Part shown: positions 49,355 to 61,637 of the stretch, in pieces | Layout: every line of letters begins with the position of its first letter | Position numbering within the stretch: position 1 is the stretch's first letter | NCBI GenBank assembly: GCA_943737045.1 | Contig: CALSFV010000098.1 | Coordinates: forward strand, 1 to 64,000 | From: Parapristionchus giblindavisi | Lineage: Eukaryota; Nematoda; Chromadorea; Rhabditida; Diplogasteridae | Reading direction: 5' to 3' | DNA: 64,000 nt | Position numbers and translations under genes: made by a program | Notes under the pieces: generated by a model | The model's input: only the letters and a program-made list of their open reading frames with translations | What the model was told of the DNA's origin: nothing | Databases searched by the model: none

Positions 49355-50254
49355 ACATTCATTTATTCCAATTCTCTCACGGTTTTAGCTTTATCAATCT
49401 GTGATATCTTATATTCTTCTATTCTATGATAAACATATCGTTATCTTCTTCTTCTTCCAAGAATGTATAATATGAATAGAGACAGATGGAATTAGTCCCT
49501 TTTACTCCCTCCCACTCTATATCCATATTAATCTATCCCATCGCATATTATGTATCAATACGAGACATATATTACAAGATAACTTTATCACGTATATATG
49601 GATTACTGTAGATAGAGATCAACCAAAAAGTGTTCCACGTATATCATCTTTCGCTAGACTTCCTCCCTTCAATGACTTGATACGATCACGAAGTGATCTC
49701 TACAATTGGATTACTGTACATTCAGATTATCGATTATCATAACTACCGTAACAAGTCGATTCTGACGATAACCCATACCGTATCCTTGCTGGAGTAAATT
49801 TACACCGCGAACGGGGTTCTCATATTCGTACTCAACATTCTAAATAGGAAATGAGTACAAACCCGAATATGAATAAATGAACCTGAGCACAACTCAGTAG
49901 AATAAGGAGAAAGAAGAATATAGAATATCGTAGAAGAGACGACATCTTAGAGATGAATAGAATGAGATTCACTACTCCTACCAAGCAAAGGGGAGGAGCT
50001 ATGAGGGCAGGAGAAATAGAGAATACCGATGAGAATCAATGATATATGGAGAACTACTTCCTGTATGTGACAATTCAAATACATAGAAGATCAATTTATT
50101 GTCAACATGAGTATGCATCCAAACTACAACAGCTTCAAATGATAACGATTTAACAATTAAGATGGTTACAAAATGTAAGTGGGATTCAATCAAATGAACA
50201 ACAAAGATAACAGCCAACAACGAAACAACAGGGGTGGTAATAAATCAACATTAT
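49355..50254. other. Convergent spacer between ALG12 and NOP56
   Basis: Mostly 3' UTR-like. A short + frame at 49,612-49,742 after an acceptor-like ACTGTAG reads RDQPKSVPRISSFARLPPF and then continues to a stop; its codon use looks host-like, but no upstream exon was found. It could be an alternative terminal exon or chance. Confidence 0.4.
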
Positions 50255-53200
50255 TTACTCATCATCAGCAACCTTACTCTTCTTCTTCTTCTTTTTAGGC
50301 TTCTCGCTCTCAACATTTTCTTGTTCCTCCTCAATACATTCGGATGCGCGCTTCTTCTTCTTCTGAATATGTGCAATTAGAAGTTTTCAAGAAAATACTA
50401 TGCTTTCCCTCTCGAAATAAAAATATTTGCCAATATCAATTAAGAAACATACCTTGGGAACCTCTTCCGCTTCTACTACAGCCTCCTCTGCGGCCTGAAA
50501 ATAAGTTTAATTGTTAAAAAATAGTTATTTGAATTTAAAATAATTTTACTAGCACAAAATTTTTACCTTCTTAGCTTTCTTAGCTGCCTTCTTCTTCTTC
50601 TTCAGAACCTTTTCACGTTCTCCCTCAGCATTTTCCTGCAATTTTCAACGGTAAATAATATTTATCTTCAATCCAATTCATTCCAACACATAATTTCTGA
50701 CTCATGTAATGATACCAAGAAGTCGCACAACAAAATACTAATTACTTATCGGTATGCTAATAGTAAGAAATAGAAAATAACGAAAAGAATGGTAACAACA
50801 AACAAGTAAATGCTTACCTGGGCCTTTACCATGACATCGATGTTCTTCTGGGGTACTTGACCAGTCTCGAAGTATTTTAATCTCTCTTCCACTTGTTCAC
50901 GAAGATGCTCTCCGAAAGTCGCAACTGGTACCTGTGGTTTTTTTCAAAATTTATAAACAATCAAAAATATAATCTAACCTCTGAGAAACAATCGATTCTC
51001 GATGCAATGGTGCACTTGTTGGCAATAAATCGAGAGATTCGTCCCTTGTTCTTAGCAGAAGCTCTTCCAATGAATGATGAATGGAACAGAAGACCGTACT
51101 TAGGAGTGTTTGCTAAATTAAACAGAAATAATTATGAAGTTCATTTTTGATTGGATAATTTCATAGTTCAAGAATCTGCTACTATTAACTACGGGAGTGA
51201 CCATAATGGCTACAACCGAATGGGAGGAAGAACTCACTTTCGCATATAAGCTAAACACCGAGAATGTATCATACATCGATGCTTTAGATATATGCATAAA
51301 GGTGGATGGAAGAGATTAATCACACTATTACATAACTTAAACCAATGAGAAACTCACTTCTGCTCTTGAGAGCACGGAACAGAGCCTTTTCTGCACCGAG
51401 AATTTGTACAGTTGATGCAGGGTACTTGGCCAAATTAGTAAGTGAGCCAGCATGAGAGATGAGACGAGCTCCAACCTCAAGTAAACAACTTGATAAAATT
51501 ATTCATACATAGGCGGTTATTGCCGCTGGAAGTGAAAATCGGGTGAGTCGGGTGAAAAAATCGAGTAGCTTTGATCATTTTCGAGTGAATTTTGCCCAAA
51601 TCGTTTTCAATTCTTCAGTGAATTTAGGATAAATCGGGTGGGTATTGCCGCCCACGTATGAAATTATTTGAAAATATCGAATTAGATGGATACCTGTTCA
51701 CCAATAAGTGCAGACAAAGAAGGCGCACAAGCAGCCATTCTGTCCTTGATGTACTCATGAAGTCTCTGTCGGTACTCAGAAAGTGAAGCAACACGATTGG
51801 CGAATCTTTAAAGAAAACAATAAACAGGAAAACATTGAAATTAGCAAAGGAATAAGAAAAAAGTAACAACCTTTCAATATTGGCCAAATCGAGATCAGAA
51901 ATGTCCATTCCCATCGAAGTACGGGCAGCTTCAACAATCTCTGCTACCTTCTCTTCATCTCCATCCATAATTTCTAACAACTTGCCATTCATTTCTTCGT
52001 CTTCCGCCATCTTATTTCTGAAATGGGTACAGATAATTGCAATAATATTTATTTAACTATTCCCTCATTACTATTAAATTTAAATAACCAAACCTGTCAA
52101 GAATAGTGACGGCACACTTGATGTACTTGTATTGATCAGGTACAATCTTGTAAAGCTCTGGGTAGTGGTACGAATACCTAGTGATATAATATGAAATTGC
52201 GAGCGTGGGACAGACGAACAAACCATTCACGAATACGCATGCCAAAGAGGTTGATATCCTTATCTAGGGAATCAAGAAGGGCAATGGATTGGATGACCAT
52301 GTTGTCCACACGATGGACATCAAACTTTACCTGAAAAAAAACACATTACAACTTTGCAAATCCGAGCAGAGACAACAAAGAGAGCAAACTTATATCACTT
52401 AATTACCTTAGCTCGAGAGTAAGAATGACCTAGTGAGATCTGAGCCTTGTTGAGGGAATGGTGGGGAAGTTCACGAGCGAGACTCTCAAAGTGTACACGA
52501 ACTCCTGAATAATAAACGAATTTCAAAAAGCTCCGTTACAATTCATAGAGCATACATGGGCACGGTACCTAGAGCTCGGTTCAACAAGGGGTGCATCCGA
52601 ACGAAAAATGGTTAATTTTAAATGGTGCCTTCACTTTTTTTCAAAAAAAAACTCATCTAATCGTCATTTTTACAGGTGGGCATTCCACAAATTTTCGAAG
52701 AGCCCACATTTCACAGGAGGGCACCCCCATGTCGGTGCCCATGTATGGCTACGAGTCTTCGAATTACAAGTAACAATTGATAATAGAAAAGAAGAAAATA
52801 CCTCTTAGAATTTCCGTAATGACACCACCGAACACGGGACGCAAAGACGGCACATTCTCCGTCAGGGATCCAGAGAGACGGGAATCCGAAATACCGACAA
52901 CGATCTGAACAAAATCAAACATTTAAGCAAAGAATGGAAGAAGAAATAAATAGGATATTTACCTTCTTCTTCTTAGGTAGATTCGCTTCAAGGAAGTGAA
53001 CGAGATCAGAGTGGGCGATACCTTGAAGGAACAAATTGCATACAGCAAAAAGGTTAAAAATAACAACCTTCAGAGATAGCGTTCTGATTCTCCAAGGCAT
53101 TCTCAGTGTTCTTGAAGGGCTCGAAAGCGTGCATCTTCACGATTCCGGAGAATTTCTGCACATTAGCAATGGCAGCATCAACCTGAGATACAATTTGATA

Positions 53201-53331
53201 AAGATCGATATTCCATACAAATTTATGCAAACCTCAGACGAGATAAGTCCAGCATCTTCGAATTCCTTGATCTTCAGAAGGGAATATCCCACAGCGTGCT
53301 CATAGAGCACGTAATCGGGCACTTCCGACAT
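50255..53331 (-). CDS. NOP56, box C/D snoRNP core protein
   Basis: Nucleolar component of the box C/D 2'-O-methylation complex, with NOP58, fibrillarin and a 15.5K-type protein. Starts [19 protein letters not shown] at 53331, then [74 protein letters not shown] and [18 protein letters not shown]. The Nop domain follows with [74 protein letters not shown] and [19 protein letters not shown]. The C-terminus is Lys-rich ([21 protein letters not shown]), ending VADDE with stop at 50257-50255. It matches NOP56 rather than NOP58 (DLDLANIE and [14 protein letters not shown]). About twelve exons. Two introns hold small TIR elements. Confidence 0.96.
51504..51660. mobile_element. Small TIR element in a NOP56 intron
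   Basis: Termini CATACATAGGCGGTTATTGCC and GGTATTGCCGCCCACGTATG are inverted repeats. 157 bases, no coding content. Confidence 0.8.
52551..52747. mobile_element. Small TIR element in a NOP56 intron
   Basis: Termini CATACATGGGCACGG and CGGTGCCCATGTATG are inverted repeats. 197 bases. Ends like those at 44,761 and 51,504 suggest one family. Confidence 0.8.
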
Positions 53332-54586
53332 CTTGCCTTCAAGCTCGAGCTAAGGATGCTGCAAAGGTGTAAATACTTCATGCAAAATATGTAAAAATCA
53401 TATTGAAAATCGATTACAATCATTCAAGAAAGTTTAATAAGAAAAAAGACGCGAAAAATGCGCACATTTTGATTCTACCGTATACAATAACTCCGTTTAA
53501 GAGATAAACATGCACAATTGTTCGTTTTTGCATACGGTACATTTGCGTTCTCGTTTATAATTTTTTGTTCATAATATTTTTTTATATTTTCTTCGTTGGT
53601 GTGATGTAATAAAATGAAGTTATAAAAAATCAAGGTGTAATAAAATAAAGTGATATTAAAAAAATAAAGGAATAAAAGAATAACAATCAACAGTACGAAA
53701 AAAACATCTGAAATACTTTCAATTTTATAAGAATATCATGATAATGAAGAACCTTAAGTCTTAAGGTCTTAGAATGGGATATACCTCACCGCTCAGAAGA
53801 AAAGATGAAATTTTATGATTTACCTAAGAATATAAAATACAAAAATATTTGTTGTAACCGTGGTGATCTTGGTGAGCGGTGAGTGATGAACGGTAAGGGT
53901 GTTGAATTTTAAATTAAAGGTATTCATTCTTTGTTTTCACTATTCATTTTATGCTAATTCGGCTTATTGATCGTTAGAATCATGAATGAATCATGTTTGC
54001 TTATTTCCTTTGTGCATGAATATTTTTTCGATTCTCAAAGTCTTAGTCATGAGTTTCCGCTATAAAAGACTAAAGAAAAAAACAATTTTTTTATTAATAA
54101 GAAAAAGAAAATTAAAAGGCAAATCACAAAGTGGTCCGAAAATGATAGTTCTAAATAATTTACTGGAAAGGCATACTGTATTATTTTCGTATCGATCCCA
54201 CGATCGCCGTGAAATTTTTTTCGTAAGATATCCTCAATAAGAATAAGATCAAAGATCAAGATATAGAGTGGATGAGGCCCTATAGGGAAGAGGACCGCAT
54301 AAGTCAGTATAGATTGACTTGACATGGCAATGAGGAACTTGTAGATGAGACATGGTTTAAAGAAGCAAAAAATCAAAATATAAATTACTAATTAAATCAT
54401 GTGATAATAACAATTTACTCTATGTTGATCTACCCAGATTGTTTAAACTTTAAACTTTATCTTTAATCTTTAATTTGATTTTTTATGAAAAGTTCTGTTC
54501 GACGATATGTATTTCAATAGTGAATGTGTTCAAAAAAATGTGTTATATTAATTGGAATATTAGAAAGATATTGACTTAAAAACTGA
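53332..54586. other. NOP56 upstream region and AT-rich spacer
   Basis: No conserved frame. It should hold the NOP56 promoter near 53,340-53,500. Confidence 0.5.
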
Positions 54587-54814
54587 CAAGGGAATCCCCG
54601 GAGGCCACACTCACCGATCTTGACAAAATTTTTACCTGTGGTAAACCTCATATAGGGATGAGGTTTAGCGGTGTCGGGAGCTGCTTATCAATTTTTTGAA
54701 ATTTTAAAATTCATTTTAAAGATCGACCAAGAAAAATGGGCGGTGCGCACAGTGTGCACATAGAGATTACACACCGCTCATTATCGCAAGTTCATTTTGA
54801 CAGTGAAACAGATG

Positions 54815-54890
54815 TGTCGGTGGTGTAGTGTTAAGTTTCATGCTTTCAGGTCGGTAGGTAGTATGTTCAATCACTTCTGCGTTTTACTCT
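54815..54890 (+). other. tRNA-like segment in the left arm
   Basis: Contains TGGTGTAGTGTTAAG, like a Pol III A box, and 33 bases later ATGTTCAATCAC, like a B box, followed by TTTTACTCTTTT, a possible Pol III stop. It does not fold into a convincing complete cloverleaf by eye, so it is more likely a tRNA-derived SINE head than a tRNA gene. Confidence 0.35.
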
Positions 54891-56057
54891 TTTGCAAGGA
54901 CTTGTAAATATCACAAGCAATTTTTTTGTCAGCACATTCAAAATTGATTTTTGAAAAAAAATATTTGAATATTTATTTACATTTTGTATGGTAAAATTTA
55001 TCAAACAATAAAAATGGAATTTTAACAAAAGTGATATTCTGCAATAAAATGATTGAAACAAAATTCTAGATCACACAATGCACATTTAATGAATGGGAGA
55101 TTTAAACAGTTAGGAAAGAGAAGAGAGGAACAATGCCTGCACGGGTGAGTGAAATGGAGCAGGGGCAGTAATAGTGTATCCTGGATGATAGAAGTGCAGC
55201 CAGAGGGAATATGGCGAATGGTTAAAGTGAAACCAGGAGGGGGACAACGGACATAATTGCATTTACATCACGGATTTTTTCGAATTTTTTAAATAATTTT
55301 TTTAAAACTTGCTTCTTCTGTTGTGACGAGTCGATCTCCAAAGGCGACTACTTTAGACTAACAGATAGCCATGACGGGATATTCAACATCATCCAAATTC
55401 CTTCACAAGATGCCCTAATACACGATCTATCGAAAACATTTTGAATTGAGAGCATGAATGAACAAATTAAAATGATTTAAACATTAATATTATTTTATTA
55501 TGTCTTGTTTTGTTTTCTATTTTTTTCAATGTTTAAAAATAAAATGTCTCTTTTGGCCTGTTTTTTAAACATAGTATGAGCGCTCATGATCAGGGATTTG
55601 CGGAAAAAAAGGATTTTCATAAATATTCAAAAACGATTTTTTTTGAATTTTTATTTCGAAAAATTCGAAAAAATCCGTGATGTAAATGCAATTATGTCCG
55701 TTGTCCCTCCTGGTTTCACTTTAACCATTCGCCATATTCCCTCTGGCTGCACTTCTATCATCCAGGATACACTATTACTGCCCCTGCTCCATTTCACTCA
55801 CCCGTGCAGGCATTGTTCCTCTCTTCTCTTTCCTAACTGTTTAAATCTCCCATTCATTAAATGTGCATTGTGTGATCTAGAATTATCTTTCAATCATTTT
55901 ATTGCAGAATATCACTATTGTTAAAATTCCATTTTTATTGTTTGATAAATTTTACCATACAAAATGTAAATAAATATTCAAATATTTTTTTTCAAAAATC
56001 AATTTTGAATGTGCTGACAAAAAAATTGCTTGTGATATTTACAAGTCCTTGCAAAAG

Positions 56058-56133
56058 AGTAAAACGCAGAAGTGATTGAACATACTACCTACCGACCTGA
56101 AAGCATGAAACTTAACACTACACCACCGACACA
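56058..56133 (-). other. tRNA-like segment in the right arm
   Basis: Inverted copy of the segment at 54,815-54,890, with the same A- and B-box-like words on the - strand. Confidence 0.35.
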
Positions 56134-56361
56134 TCTGTTTCACTGTCAAAATGAACTTGCGATAATGAGCGGTGTGTAATCTCTATGTGCACACTGTGCG
56201 CACCGCCCATTTTTTTTTGGTCGATCTTTAAAATGAATTTTAAAATTTCAAAAAATTGATAAGCAGCTCCCGACACCGCTAAACCTCATCCCTATATGAG
56301 GTTTACCACAGGTAAAAATTTTGTCAAGATCGGTGAGTGTGGCCTCCGGGGATTCCCTTGT

Positions 56362-57675
56362 GAGTTGTGACCCAATCCAACTTGGAAGGGTTTCTTGATG
56401 AGCAGAGCAAAATGAACGGGTAACCGCTAAAGAAGACTGACACAAACAAGAATACATCATTATAAACGTAAGGAAAAAATTAAAATATGCAAAGTCTGAA
56501 CTTTTGTCACACATGTTTCACTTTTTTTTCTCATTGTGACCGTATTTCCGATAGAATGTTCCGTCCTTCGAAAAATCTGTCAAGATCCTTATGTCAGGAT
56601 ATTCTTTTGGAAAATGTTTTTCAGTCGTATTATTCTACAACAAATTATTACAAATAAAATGTATTCTATATTCTTTTCATACAGTATTGATTATTCACAA
56701 TCATTTATTAATATTAGTTGATTGTTCACATTAAAAGAGAAAGATTAGATACATGACTGATTGTCGGCGAAATTAAAGAGGAAACATGATTCCTTTGTTG
56801 ATTGACCGATAATCTATTGGTAGCTCTTTTCGGTTTTCATTCTATCACATATTACTCTTACTCTTATTTCTATTTTATATGTATTTGAAGGAAACTAATG
56901 TATTAATAGAGTAAACATCCGTTAATGGAAGTCTATTTGTATAGATAATGTATCAGTTCTTCCTTATACAAACAAATGATTATATCTGAACTCATCATTA
57001 TCTATCTATTAGAAAGAAAAGAAGTCAAATGGGATAAATAGTGTATTTTATGGTACAAAGAATAAGAAGACACTAAATCTTCTAACGAACTACCGACTTT
57101 GAGGTCTTGAGGCTTAGCACTGCTGCAAATAGTGGCACGGGAACTTGATGAATAAGGAGAGGGCGAGGACAAGGGAGAGGTAGAGGAGGGGTAGAGGGAG
57201 AGGGAGAAGGAGGAATAGGGCAGAGGGAGAGGGAGAAGGTTAAGGTGAGGGAGAGGAAAGGGATAAAGAAGGTATGGGAATACAATCATAGTATTGGCAG
57301 ATGCATACATTCCAATATGGTAGTGAGATATTTCAAGTCTCAAACCATTATTTTGTATCAATATTATTATTCATTCTCATTTAAAATGAATTAACTAATA
57401 AATGAAAGATACATTAAAATATCTCTATCGTTCAGAAATATTTACCAATATTCAATTGACATTATACAAGTGCGAACAATGGTTATTAGAGTTGGTATAT
57501 AAATAATTTGTTTATTTACTCTACATTATTACTTTAAAACTGTTAGAATTGTTTACTGAACTCTATCTATCTACAGTATACAGACTATACAAATATCCCC
57601 TAGATGTTTCTATTTGTGGGCGGAGTCAACGAGGGATGAGGATAAGCTTCTATTGAGGACACGGTCACTGAATGA
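56362..57675. other. Spacer upstream of the Pax gene
   Basis: AT-rich with a GGGAGA-type purine run at about 57,150-57,260. A GC box lies near the 3' end. No gene seen. Confidence 0.5.
57616..57627 (+). promoter_or_regulatory. GC box GTGGGCGGAGTC
   Basis: Isolated GC-rich SP/KLF-type word 49 bases upstream of the Pax start, sharing GGGCGGAG with the box upstream of the EGL-1-like gene. Confidence 0.4.
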
Positions 57676-58625
57676 ATGAAGATGATAAGTGAATGGTCTA
57701 CTTCATCTAATCATTCATTCAATTCATACTCATCTTATTCTCAATCTTCATCAACAAGAGGAGAAATCAATCAAATGGGAGGATTCTTTATCAACGGAAG
57801 ACCTCTTCCAATTAATATTAGAATGAATATTATTGATATGTATAAGGTCAGTTATACTAATTTACCTTTTTTTCTGTCCTAGTTTTTCATTATAAAATGG
57901 CACACCGTATTCTGTTCTGCCTACCTACCATATCCAAACCATACCGTATTCCATTTTGTCTACTTACCGTATCCAACTCATACAGTATCTATTTCAGAAT
58001 GGTTCACGTCCATGTGAAATCAGTCGTCAATTGAAAGTATCTCATGGATGTGTTAGTAAAATTCTATCGAAGTAAGTAAATGAGATTAATTCTGATGTAA
58101 TCATTATATGATATAGATATAATGACAATGGAACAATATTTCCTGGTACAGTTGGAGGGAGTAAACCAAGAGTTACTACTCCTCAGGTATATCATTATAT
58201 TCATATAATAATTATTTTTCCTGTCATAATTCTTTATTCTAATTATTTATAGAATGATCAATTATACATTGATAACAAAAATTTTTAATTCTGTGAAAAT
58301 TGAAAATATTAAATAAAATACTATTCAGGTGGTATCATATATTCGTGATTTGAAAGAACGTGAACCAAGTCTATTTGCATGGGAGATTCGAGAACGATTG
58401 GAGAAAGATGGAATATGTGATAAGATATCATTACCATCTGTATCTTCTATTAGTAGAATACTACGGAATAAGATCGGAATACAAAATAATCAAGAATATT
58501 CAATGATTCCATCTACTCCATCATATCATATGTCATATCCACCCATTATTCCATCTTTCAATTCTGATTTATCATATCCAATCAATAATATTCAATGGGA
58601 TTACAGTAATCCACAGATCTCTTGA
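57676..58625 (+). CDS. pax-1: Pax1/9-type paired-box transcription factor
   Basis: DNA-binding factor with a complete paired domain and no homeodomain. Four exons: 57676-57846, about 57996-58071, about 58118-58186 and about 58329-58625. N-terminal Ser-rich leader, then [97 protein letters not shown] and [22 protein letters not shown].xIR, FAWEIR.RL..DG.CDK and ILRNKIG favour the Pax1/9 subgroup over Pax2/5/8, 3/7 or 4/6. MGGFF in place of the usual LGGVF, and IIDMYK in place of IVELA, are unusual changes in the N-terminal subdomain. The C-terminal tail (about 45 residues) is Ser/Pro/Tyr-rich and short. Start chosen at the first methionine; the one two codons on is equally possible. Confidence 0.93.
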
Positions 58626-60186
58626 TATCATCTTCTTCAATTGTACATATTATCCATTCATTTTGTTGTCTCAAAAAGATTCACAAAGGGTTTTCCATCT
58701 AAGCAAGCCGTAATAAAATAAAAGAAGGGAATATAAAATGTATAAACTACAACTCAATGAAAAGGCATTATTTATTTTTCTACAGCGTCAAAACGAGGGA
58801 AAACGACGGAGATCATAAGGGGAAATCTTCTATTTTTCATATTTTTCAAAAAAAATGTACCAGTTTTACTTCCTTCACATTTATTCCAAATATTGAGAAT
58901 ATTGTGAAGGCTATGGAGTCTACCTACCATTCCCCTTTCGTCTGTGTTGGTTTCAGAATCTAATTGTAAAATTCGTATCTAATTTTATACAAAATTGCTC
59001 GTCTAATCATATGCCCCTCTCTCTATCAAAAGGCAACATTACCAAAAAATCCAACGTCAAGTTCATGAAAATCAGCACTGAAAGTTGTAAAATTGAAAAA
59101 TAATGAAAAATATTTAAAAAAATCTCATACTTGTGTCGTTTTCTTTTTTGACGGTATCTTTTCAAAATATACATATATTTGCCGAGAGACTCAAATAGTT
59201 AAGCTTACTCAATTCAATACCGGAATATACTTTTTTTGTTTTTTTTTTCAATTGCAAAAAGTTTTTTTTTCAATAATGAAAAACTTTTTTTTGCAAGAGA
59301 AAGAATAAGATGCACTGCAGCCAATGAAAGAAAGAAAGATAGAGATAAATGAGTATCTCATTGTTGTATTGTTCTAACAATGATTATATTACGTTTTATA
59401 TAAACTTTTCTCATTTTATGCATGCTCTGTTCATCTTTTTCTTTTTGCAAGCTTTGAAGATCATAGTAAAGAAATGGATAAATGGAAAGTCAATCGAATG
59501 AAACTGCATATCAATTCTAGATTTCTTTCTAATCCATCAAAATGATATTAGAATACAGTTGTATTGAATACAATTGAAGAAGAGAGAGAAAGTATGAAAC
59601 TGAAGATGAAAAGAATGAATTGAAGATCAATTAAATGATTGGAAATGAAAGAATGTTCCAGTAAGAGTGATATTGTCATCTCATCATATATAAATCAGTG
59701 GAATATATGTGATAATTAAATAAAACTAAATCAATAAAACAGATTGAGTGAATTAATGAATGATTCAGTAGATTAGAATTGATTACGGGATAGTCAAATT
59801 TGTATATAAGTTATGAAGAAGTAGTTAATGATTAGATTATGATAATGAAAGAGTTGATTTATGTAGACAGTTGAACATTCAAATTATCATATCATTTTGA
59901 CACAAAGATGAAAATGAACGATACTCTTCATGAATCTCTTGAATTGGAATTTTGAACATCAATATAATTAAATAATGAGATAAGAATTCAATGAGGGGGG
60001 ATCGATAATGGAACTTCTTCATTTCATCCATAAACATTAATAAACATCTATAATACCATGCAATTCAATGACTATAAATCATAATACTTTTATATTCTCT
60101 TTAAATAGTATACATTGAGAGTAGTATTGTATTCAATTATAATACCATTCCTCTTAGTTTATTCATACTTTCTACATTGAAAAGGT
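58626..60186. other. AT-rich intergenic region
   Basis: No conserved frame; poly-T and poly-A runs around 58,850-59,290. Confidence 0.5.
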
Positions 60187-60621
60187 TCTCTTACAAGGGA
60201 ACGTTCCCAACTTGTCTTGGCCAAATGAGATGGCAATATCATGAATATAATCAGTTTTCGATGCTGATTACGAATCCGAGATCATACGTTGCCCAATCGA
60301 GCTGAGCTTCGAGAAAATCGATATTGAAATTCGACTAGTCGATTCGAAAATTCACAGCTTGTCTACCTTATCTACTAAACCACACCAGCAGTTGTTTAGG
60401 TAATTGATATATGAGTTCATGAACTCATTAAGATGGTTGTATAGAAATCCACACTATTTTCCGAATCAACTAGACGATTTTCAATATCGATTTTCTCGAA
60501 ACTCAGCTCGATTGGGCAACGTTTAAAAGCGGATCCATAATCAGCATCCAAAACTGATTCTATTCATGGTATTGCCATCTCATATGGCCAGGACAAGTTG
60601 GGAACGTTCCCTTGTTAGAGA
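60187..60621. mobile_element. 435-base fold-back element
   Basis: Arms of roughly 190 bases with tips TCTCTTACAAGGGAACGTTC and the complement of GAACGTTCCCTTGTTAGAGA. Inner parts match too (ATCGATTTTCTCGAA, GCTCGATTGGGCAACG). Central loop near 60,375-60,410. No coding content. Confidence 0.88.
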
Positions 60622-61637
60622 GTAAGGGTCAATTTGAGAGAAGAAGAAGAAGATAGAGAAAGTCTGCCATTCTATCATCTCTCTTGTAGTAAGACAGGTT
60701 GTATATGTTGAAGAATCGGAGTAGAGAGAAAGTAAGTAGAGGGAGGAGGATGAAAGGGAGAGGGAGAGGAGATGAAAAGGAGAGGGAGAGGAGAAGAAAG
60801 GGAGAGGGAGAGGAGAAGAAAAGGAGAGGGAGAGAGTGAAAGAAATCGGAAGGAGTAATGTACATAGTATCAGTAAGTTATCTGAATTGATCATATGTCT
60901 ATAGTGTCATTTTGCATGTAAAACTGTCTAAAGTAGAGTAAGTAACATTGTCTCCTCTCAATTTTCTCCCTCTACCTCTACCTCTCCTTATACCTCTACC
61001 TCTCCCTTTTCCTCTACCTCTCATTCCCTTAATTATCTCTTAACTGTAAGATATCTAGATAGACAGTTCTACTATAATATATCAAATTCAATCGATTTAC
61101 TCCTCTCATTAACTCTTATTCATTTGTAATCAATACGAGAATTAGAAACCCGTCTATCTTTTACCATCTTCGCCATCAAACTTCTATTTTCCCTCTCTCT
61201 CTACCTTTCCCTCCCTCTCTCTCCTCCTCTCTATCCCTCTCCCTTCCTCTCCCTCTCCCTCCCTCCCTCTCTCACCCTCTCCCTCTCCCTCCCTCTCTCT
61301 CCTTCCCCCCTCCCTCTCCATACCTCTTCTTCTCTCACGTCATTACTGACCAATAGAGTATTGTTCAAACATTAGAAACTCTTGACCTTGAATATGCAAA
61401 AGAGTTCGTTTTCACCCCACGAGACTTCTACTTCTACCCTGTAACCTTTTCAATCCTCTATCTCTTTGTCTCCCTCTCCTTCTACCTCTGCCTCTCCTTC
61501 TCCCTCTTCTTCTCCCTCTACCTCTCATTCTCCCTCTCAATAATCTCTCCCTCTCCTTATTTTGTCCTCTTGATATGATTGTACTCTATTCGATCCATAT
61601 ATTCATTGAATTCATTTCAGTTATATGAATGAATTCA
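60622..61637. repeat. GGGAGA/CCCTCTC-rich low-complexity tracts
   Basis: Purine-rich tract on + at about 60,720-60,840 and pyrimidine-rich tracts at about 60,960-61,020, 61,190-61,330 and 61,440-61,560. Open frames through them are artefacts. Confidence 0.85.

Larger units (their letters stand above)
54587..56361. mobile_element. 1.77-kb palindrome: two ~700-base inverted arms
   Basis: Left arm about 54,587-55,295 and right arm about 55,650-56,361 are near-identical inverted copies around a spacer of about 350 bases. Outer tips ACAAGGGAATCCCCGGAGG match on both sides; inner ends (ACATCACGGATTTTTTCGAA) match too. The only frames inside lack homology. Each arm carries a tRNA-like segment (separate entries). 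Probably a fold-back or pair of inverted non-autonomous elements. Confidence 0.92.

Noticed and set aside
50999..51150. + strand frame overlapping NOP56
   Set aside because: Antisense shadow of the strongly conserved NOP56 exon with [16 protein letters not shown].
54815..54890. A functional tRNA gene
   Set aside because: A- and B-box-like words are present, but acceptor and anticodon stems do not pair convincingly.
55586..55924. 112-codon frame inside the large palindrome
   Set aside because: No recognisable motif; its inverted counterpart in the other arm is not open over the same length.
57002..57361. Pro/Leu/Ser-rich frames on - upstream of the Pax gene
   Set aside because: They run through a GGGAGA-type purine repeat; no homology.
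60580..60894. Ser/Leu-rich frames on - near 60.7 kb
   Set aside because: Translation of a GGAGAG repeat.
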